Positions 60,132 to 64,000 of a stretch of DNA of 64,000 nt are shown piece after piece. The notes under the pieces were generated by a model, which did no database searches, was not told the origin of the DNA, and saw nothing but the letters and a program-made list of their open reading frames with translations. A program made the translations under genes and the position numbers. Source of the DNA: Tubiluchus corallicola (taxonomy: Eukaryota; Priapulida; Priapulimorpha; Priapulimorphida; Tubiluchidae); contig JAQGDQ010000229.1 in assembly GCA_030141605.1 (NCBI GenBank), positions 126,501 to 190,500 of the forward strand, written 5' to 3'. Numbering within the stretch: the first letter of the stretch is position 1; every line of letters starts with the position of its first letter.

Positions 60132-63100
60132 AATCAAACTAATATTTAGCTCTATATTTACCACACCAAAGACTCAATATTTACCACTTACGACATTCTG
60201 ACCAATTGGAATTTTGGCCAGAAATAATATAATTACAGGTATTTACATAGTAATCAAAAGCTCTCATTACCTTTTCACTGTGTTACTGCAATTTATAGAA
60301 GAAACAATTTGCATGCGACTTCAAATTATAATCACACAGCTGCAAAAGACAAAGCTGGCTTTTTAAGTCTTTTCAAGCAATTATAATTTATTCATTCAAC
60401 GTCAATGGGCTTTCCCATATATGCCTAGAAGTCATAATAACAGTCAAAATGTTAAAAGGAATAAATCCAGAACATGTATCATAAACACTACATACCGACT
60501 ATAGTGCTGTGCAATAGTGGTTTGGTCATTGTCTGTGTCTTGGCAATTCAACTTAAATGGTGTTTAATAAACTTTTCAATTCAGCTAATCCATTATCCCA
60601 TCATAAAGTACTGAAAACAAGGTTAAGAAGCTATAACTAATACCACTACAGTACTAAACACTATAGCCAGTGTCCAGTCCATGATAATAATCTAGCCTTG
60701 CCCTAAATTTCTGAGAACGATTAGTAATGACCGTCTGACCAACAGGAAGTTTGGCCATCAGAGCTGCAGTTGGTCAATAAACAAGCGAAAGTGACTGAAT
60801 GAAACTAGGGTTCTCAAAGCAAGAAACGCCACGGAACTTTTCTTGCTGAAAAATGCCACTTTTCTTTCTAATCTAAGTTCTTGAGTTAAGCTTGGTGACA
60901 AACTAAAGTTCTGGCCAAATTCAAGACAATTCTGGGCAATCTGTGAAATACAAAGAAAAGACAACATTTCCACTTAAAAAGCAACAATATGCTAGATACA
61001 AGATATCTGATGAGATTCTGTTGTTTGTCAAAAACGTATTAGCCTGGAGAGGCTAAACTATAGGCATTTTTCTAAAAACCCATGTTGTTTTAAGCTTAAG
61101 TGCAACATAAATGGTGAACATTTCCAAATAGAATCAGCTCTGAGGAAAAGGCAGAGAATGACATAACTTTCTTTACCAAGAGCTTTGAGATTAACTTTAC
61201 ACATTGATGAAAAAGAAAAAGACGGGTAAATGTGCCAGTTTAAGTTCATATGAACAATAAATATAGTAAAATACCTTTTTCAGAAAAATGTGAACTGAAA
61301 ATGTCTCTTCTTACTTCTAATTATGCTATTCTAAATGTATTTAAAAAACTAAAAATTACATAAACTTGCAGTTCGTGTGTCAGCACAAAACGTACAATTA
61401 AGTTTATTCTGCAAAAACGAAATTTCCATTGATCAACGAATGCACTTCTATAACTTCGTGACCGTTTTCGTCTGCAAAGAGCCTAATAAATGGCAAACTG
61501 AGACAGCTAATAGTTCGATAAACAGCTACCCAAACCAAAATTTAATAATCACGATGCCTGGAAATACTGGTAAACTACTTATGTGCAACCTTTCTTACTG
61601 GCGATTGTGTACAAAGTATAATTAGGCTGGGTATTACGCGAGATTAAAGATTCCAGGCAGCTCTTCAAACCACTTCCAGATTAGTATTATTTCTACACCG
61701 CGATACTGCAGCCTGTTCAAGTTTTACCTACACAAATTTGCATGGTTTTACAAAAAGCAAAAAATCGGCCACGCCGTCTAGCATCTCCATTGACTCCTGG
61801 ACCTGCCTTGGCATTAACTAAAGTAAACGTCACACTCAGAAAACTAATTTAGCTACCTTCCTCCGTTTATTTATTCATTCATTCAGTTAAGAGGCAACTG
61901 CTGTATCTTGGAGCATTCCCAAAGGAACGAGTTGCTAGGAGGCGAATATAGCTGTAATTACTATGTTTGCTTGGTGACATTTCTTAGCGTTGGTTTTAAC
62001 CAAAGTTGCTAAAGCATATTTTCACTTTTTTTCATAATTTATGTGCAAGGCATGCATATGGCGCCATCTTGTAGCACGTGTGAAAGTTTATCACCTTTAC
62101 TTAAAATTATTTTACAACTTCACCTTATTGCCGGCAAATAAGCAATCAAGTACCTTTAATGCTGTAGCAGCCACATGCAGCAGTAATTACAAGAACGTTT
62201 GTTCTCGCTAGTTTGATTCCTTATGGTGGCAAAATGCTGGAAGACGTTATTCGCTTACTACAAAAGAATTTCTTCTCAACTCCCAACAAAGTTTGGAAAT
62301 ACTTAGTGTACGCAAAACAACGTAAATACAAGTTTCGCCAACATTACTATGAGACAATCAAGACATTTAACGAAATTCCTATTATCTACTACTTACATTA
62401 TTTGCAGTCACAGTAACCGAAGTCAGTTATACTGCGCACTATAACAGTAACACTACCCCTACATCCCACACAAAATCCAGTGCATTACTAACCGCAGGCA
62501 CTACAATAACCAGCAGCAGCAAGCAGCACACATACAGCTACAGCAGGGCTGTATGAAGTAAGTTAGTAATCTAGTTATAAGCGTGAAGTGAGCCAGGGAC
62601 AACGCGGCAGTCCGGGAGGTAGCGCTCCAATGCCAATTCCAAAAAAAAACCTGGCACGCGGCCAAATTCTGTTAGGCTGGCAACTCAAACTCTTGAAAGA
62701 CAGAAGGAACTGTAGGAAAAAACAGGCGACCAAAGCTAAAACTGGAACAACGATAATAACAATTAGGCTCAATTTGAAGGTACGTTTGAAGAAACTATTC
62801 TGAATATAATTATGATCATTTCCAATACTCACAGGACTTCAAATTAGTACAATTAGCTATTTTCTATTAGCCCATTACTACAATTGTATAAAAATACATG
62901 TTTTTCCATTAAAGATTTTTTTCAACTGTATGTATAAAGCACATAACCTTGTAAGCAAAATGCCCCAGATTCAAATCTAAGCTATGGTCGAACTTGTTTC
63001 CAAACTTCCTGTTTGGCAACAAAGCTTAATTGTAGGTTTGTACCTTCATAAATAATCTTCAGTCATTAAGATTATAATAATTAATGTATTAATGTATGCA

Positions 63101-63382
63101 CCTTTCTCTTGTAGTATTCATTTTTGCGAATAGATGACCTTTTGCATAAGGAAAATTAATATTGAAAATTTGTGGTAGCCTAAGTACTACAGATGTTTGT
63201 AGATGTGATGACATTACAATATGTAGAAAAATCAATAAAAAGAAGGATTATGAAATATTTCACAATAACTGCAATTAATATATTAATGTAAAAGATGGAA
63301 GGAGGACTGCATGACAGTTAAAACCAAATTTAAACACAGATGAAAAAACTTTATCATACTGATGTATAGTATGTTGTACTAC
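60132..63382. other. No gene seen
   Basis: Non-coding, with a small G+C-richer patch at 62580-62700. An open stretch there on either strand starts with GTG and has no recognised domain. A B-box-like GATTCAAATCTAAGCT lies at 62969-62984. Confidence 0.35.
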
Positions 63383-63482
63383 GCAGCGGCTATTTTACTA
63401 TTTAAGAAAATAAACTGTTTACTATTGAGGTATAATATGCATACACAGCAGCTATTTTACTATTTAAGAAAATAAACTCGTT
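63383..63482 (+). repeat. About 62-bp tandem duplication
   Basis: GCTATTTTACTATTTAAGAA followed by AATAAACT occurs at about 63389 and again at about 63451, nearly unchanged. Confidence 0.85.
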
Positions 63483-64000
63483 TACTATTTACTATTTCCT
63501 ACTTATTCTCCATATAACTCATAACATCTGAAATTATTTTAGAGGTCAAGTATGTCCACAGCGTCAAAACAACAACTGTCAAACCATTGTACCAGCTCGG
63601 ATATGTAATTGACAGAATTACAAGACTAATTGTAGAATAAGTTTAGATAGAGAAGAATCCAAAAGCAAGCAGCATGAAAGGTTTCCCTACCATACCGCAT
63701 ACATAAAGGAAAGGAGGTGGCGTTTTTGCGGTCAGTTCATAGACTTCATTATTACAGAGCCACGGGTGAAAAATTCTTGCTAGAAGCTTTGAAAATTGAT
63801 ATTCAAGTGTGGATTGCGGAGTAAAAGAAACCTCCTACTTTTTTTGGTCCCAGTGATCAAAGATGTTTTAAACCTTAATTCAGTCACTTCAATGATCAAT
63901 TCAAAGGCTAGTTACAAGAAGGTGACATTTTCAACTACCAATAGAATAGTTCTACAAAGTCTTGATGTGGAGTACAGAAACTAATTTTAGCATCCTTATG
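63483..64000. other. No gene seen
   Basis: Non-coding A+T-rich sequence to the window edge. Confidence 0.4.

Overview
This is eukaryotic, almost certainly invertebrate animal, genomic DNA. It is strongly A+T-rich by eye and has very few coding stretches. It carries long (GA)n and (GAT)n microsatellites, TTAGGG-type telomere-like blocks, many dispersed non-autonomous transposons and tRNA-like SINE fragments, and at least one textbook GT splice donor. There are no bacterial operons, ribosome binding sites or phage modules. I cannot name the species; a lophotrochozoan or another marine invertebrate would fit the repeat style, but that is an impression and not a result.

Only one exon is recognised with good confidence: the first coding exon of a cGMP-dependent protein kinase (PRKG/foraging family), on the minus strand at 25463-24955. 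It encodes an N-terminal leucine zipper and the autoinhibitory segment and ends at a perfect AG|GTAAGT donor. I found none of the downstream cNMP-binding or kinase exons between 1 and 24954, so intron 1 probably fills that whole stretch and the gene continues beyond the left edge. The DNA to the right of about 25.5 kb would then be 5' UTR, promoter and intergenic sequence.

Two weaker coding candidates exist. One is a short terminal exon on the plus strand at 427-568, behind a pyrimidine-rich tract and CAG, whose other exons would lie left of the window. The other is a single-exon ORF on the minus strand at 32757-32341 with a signal-peptide-like start and many cysteines. Neither matches a family I recognise.

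Most recognisable structure elsewhere is repetitive. Three families that look internally unrelated share TTAAAGG-type ends and sit at TTAA: family 1 at 23.8, 28.4, 40.9, 45.6 and 54.0 kb; family 2 at 29.0, 29.7 and 55.3 kb; family 3 at 18.8 and 20.3 kb. Two TA-flanked Tc1/mariner-like MITEs lie at 14.2 and 59.9 kb, and a CAGGGTT-ended element at 38.6 kb. A fold-back element with hammerhead-like cores lies at 23.1 kb. Two GTCAC-rich elements with telomere-like cores lie at 8.2 and 31.5 kb, and a 5S-rRNA-like tandem SINE at 44.4 kb. There are also LINE-like 3' tails and several short tandem repeats. Intervening DNA looks like ordinary non-coding sequence.
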